DNA of 64,000 nucleotides, from positions 639,768-703,767 of the forward strand of contig VZRG01000205.1 of NCBI GenBank assembly GCA_013397435.1. Reading direction: 5' to 3'. The notes beneath the pieces are model-generated. The model was given only the letters and a program-made list of their open reading frames with translations, did no database searches and had not been told where the DNA came from. Shown here piece after piece: positions 62,151 to 64,000 of this stretch. The stretch comes from Erythrocercus mccallii (lineage: Eukaryota > Chordata > Aves > Passeriformes > Dicruridae). Made by a program: the position numbers and the translations under genes. Within the stretch, counting starts at the first letter, position 1; each line of letters begins with the position of its first letter.

Positions 62151-62895
62151 CTAAAAGGAAAATTGAATCTTTGGGTAGTAGGTGGTGGTGCCTAATTACA
62201 GCGTGGACTTCTATGGCAGCAATTACTGTGGATCAGTGTAAGTTACAGTGATTGGGATGAATTTATAGGTGAGTCAGTAATGAGAGAAGCATTATGTTTC
62301 TCTTTGGACTCAAAAAAAACCCCAAAAAATTACTCAGGAGAAAGTGTGCCATTGCTGACTTCAGCTTCTAGTAAAAGTGAGATAGGATCATTCAATTTAG
62401 GAGCCAAGGCCTTCGTAACAGTATTTGTACCTTGGGGGTTTTTATTTCTGGTATTTTGTCGTGTGATGTAAATGTGAATCCTCCTGCCTCTTTAGTGAGG
62501 CACAGCCTGTGCAGACTTTTCATATTGCTTCCTTCCAGCCAGTGACTCCATGCAATTCAGAACACAGGCTTGTGGTGAGAGATGGGTGTTCCAGTGCTGC
62601 TTGGGAAGGTGTAAATCTTGGGTTCATTTGAACTGAGCTGAGCAGATTTCTGCAGGATGCTGTCAAAAATTCACAGGTAACTGTAGTTGAAGATAGATAC
62701 CTTAACACGGGTTGTATGAGTACCAGCCTGGAGGTGCTTTACTACCCATCTTATATTACAGAATATGTGCCTTGGCTTGGTTGATGGAAACAGCTGGATA
62801 AAACTGGCTGCATAGTTTGGTAAGAGCGAAACAAATTCTGTGTTAACAGTAGTCTCCAAATGTGTGTATTAAATCAAATGGGTATGTTTCTGTTT

Positions 62896-62953
62896 TCTAA
62901 TAATTTCATTAATTTCAATAATTTCACTAATTTCTAATAATTTCTAATAATTT
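62896..62953. repeat. Imperfect AATTTCTAAT-type short tandem repeat
   Basis: Five to six near-copies of a unit reading TAATTTCTAATAATTTCA are strung together with small length changes. AT-rich simple repeat. Confidence 0.65.
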
Positions 62954-64000
62954 CATGTTTTCAAATCCCTCCTGAAATTATTACATGGTTGCCAGTGTCA
63001 CACTTACTCCTCTTAGCGATCTGCACTGGTTGTACACATTAACGGGGTTGTCTGTGCCATAGTTGTGGATAGGCCAAACAGAGCCTGTGAAAATGAGAGT
63101 GAGGAGTCACTCTGTTGGAATGAGCTTTTAATGCTAAATATAGAAGGGCTGTAATTCTGACAAATGGCTACAAAGTGTAACATTTGACACCTTTGATCAG
63201 TTTCAGGAAAAACCAAAGAAAAGTTGCACCTGTGTGTATATATATGTGTGTATGTGCTTGTCAGAATGTTGTGATTTAATGTATTTGTGTTGCATACTTT
63301 GATTCCTTGTAACTCTGTTACAACTAATGTGTGAGGACTTACCCTACTTTGATCATTCAATTCATCCTACCAGTTCTACAGATAGGATAATTGTATTTAT
63401 CATGTGTTTCCTTCTCAACACTGATGGTAATTACTTCAGTGACCAGTGCTTTCCTCCAAGAAATCTTTGCATTTCTTTTAAAGAGCAACTGGTTACTCTG
63501 TTTGAGTTTCTGCTGTGCTTCTCTCCCTGCTGTACCTTCCAGACACAGAAGGTGGCAGATTTTTTTTATCGTTTTCAGAAAAATACGCTGACTTCTGCAG
63601 TATTTACCAATCCAGCCATTGCACTTCAGCGTTCTTGCATGAAGTCAATTGAAACCACTGGATTGCAGGACATTTAACTTTACTTTTCAGAAACCTTTTT
63701 TTATTATTATTAATTTTAATGTGGTGTGAATATGATACTTGGTCAATACTGATGAAAGCTGTGCTCTATTTAAGTATTTGTTTAGTGAAAATGTTTCACT
63801 ATTAATCCTGTGGAACTCTGTGAAGCAACTGGAGGGCTTTTTGTCCCAGGTGTACCATTAGCCAACAAAAAAGCAGTTGTATTTATTTTTTGGTGGTGAT
63901 GGTGCAGAGTATTTGTAATGATCCCTGCCAAAGTGTGGTGCATGGGTATGGTGAGACCTGTAACTTGTACTCTCTGTATTTTGCTTACTAGAAATATGAA

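Larger units (their letters stand above)
60531..64000. other. Intergenic 3' of DUS2
   Basis: No coding exon was recognised. It contains a CR1 fragment (61846-62150), an AT-rich short repeat (62896-62953) and otherwise plain sequence. In human the next gene is NFATC3, which would be expected beyond the window. Confidence 0.5.

Noticed and set aside
63327..63677. 116-aa ORF near the window end
   Set aside because: No family resemblance, and overlapping frames of similar length exist; no coding support.
1..64000. CRISPR arrays, bacterial operons, tRNA or rRNA genes
   Set aside because: No regularly spaced repeats, cloverleaf genes or rRNA segments were seen; the gene structure is vertebrate.

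Overview
The window is eukaryotic, vertebrate and almost certainly avian (or a close archosaur). Genes are split by long introns with GT-AG signals, there are truncated CR1 LINE fragments and LTR fragments of the kind common in bird genomes, and the gene set is DPEP2-like, GALR1-like, DDX28 and DUS2. It looks like a draft assembly: a 789-base run of N sits in the GC-rich DDX28 gene. Genes were called by joining exons by hand, using reading phase, splice sites and recalled family sequences. No alignment was run.

Layout: 1-415 is a CpG-rich island at the window edge, probably the promoter or first exon of a gene lying mostly outside. About 0.4-9.2 kb is AT-rich with no gene I can support. From 16434 down to 9343 (minus strand) lies a complete ten-exon membrane dipeptidase gene (421 aa) with signal peptide, zinc ligands and a separate last exon for the GPI-anchor signal. 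About 16.4-28.9 kb is intergenic and holds a CR1 fragment, telomere-like TTAGGG blocks and a probable LTR. From 28963 to 40738 (plus) is a complete three-exon galanin receptor of the GALR1 type (363 aa), with a 66-bp middle exon and a second intron of 9.8 kb. From 44907 down to 43269 (minus) is the single-exon RNA helicase DDX28, its middle lost in the assembly gap. From about 45.0 to 60.5 kb (plus) is DUS2, a tRNA dihydrouridine synthase with 15 coding exons (490 aa), head to head with DDX28 across a shared CpG island. 60.5-64 kb is intergenic apart from a CR1 fragment.

DPEP2, DDX28 and DUS2 are neighbours on human chromosome 16q22.1, so this is a conserved block. The galanin receptor between them is not at that place in human. 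DDX28 (mitochondrial ribosome assembly) and DUS2 (tRNA modification) are housekeeping genes in translation. The dipeptidase (extracellular peptide and leukotriene processing) and the receptor (neuropeptide signalling) have no evident functional link to them. I found no CRISPR array, operon or new multi-gene system. The most useful points are the receptor's location, the dipeptidase's alternative 3' end, a GC-AG intron in DUS2, and the DDX28 gap and stop/poly(A) overlap.
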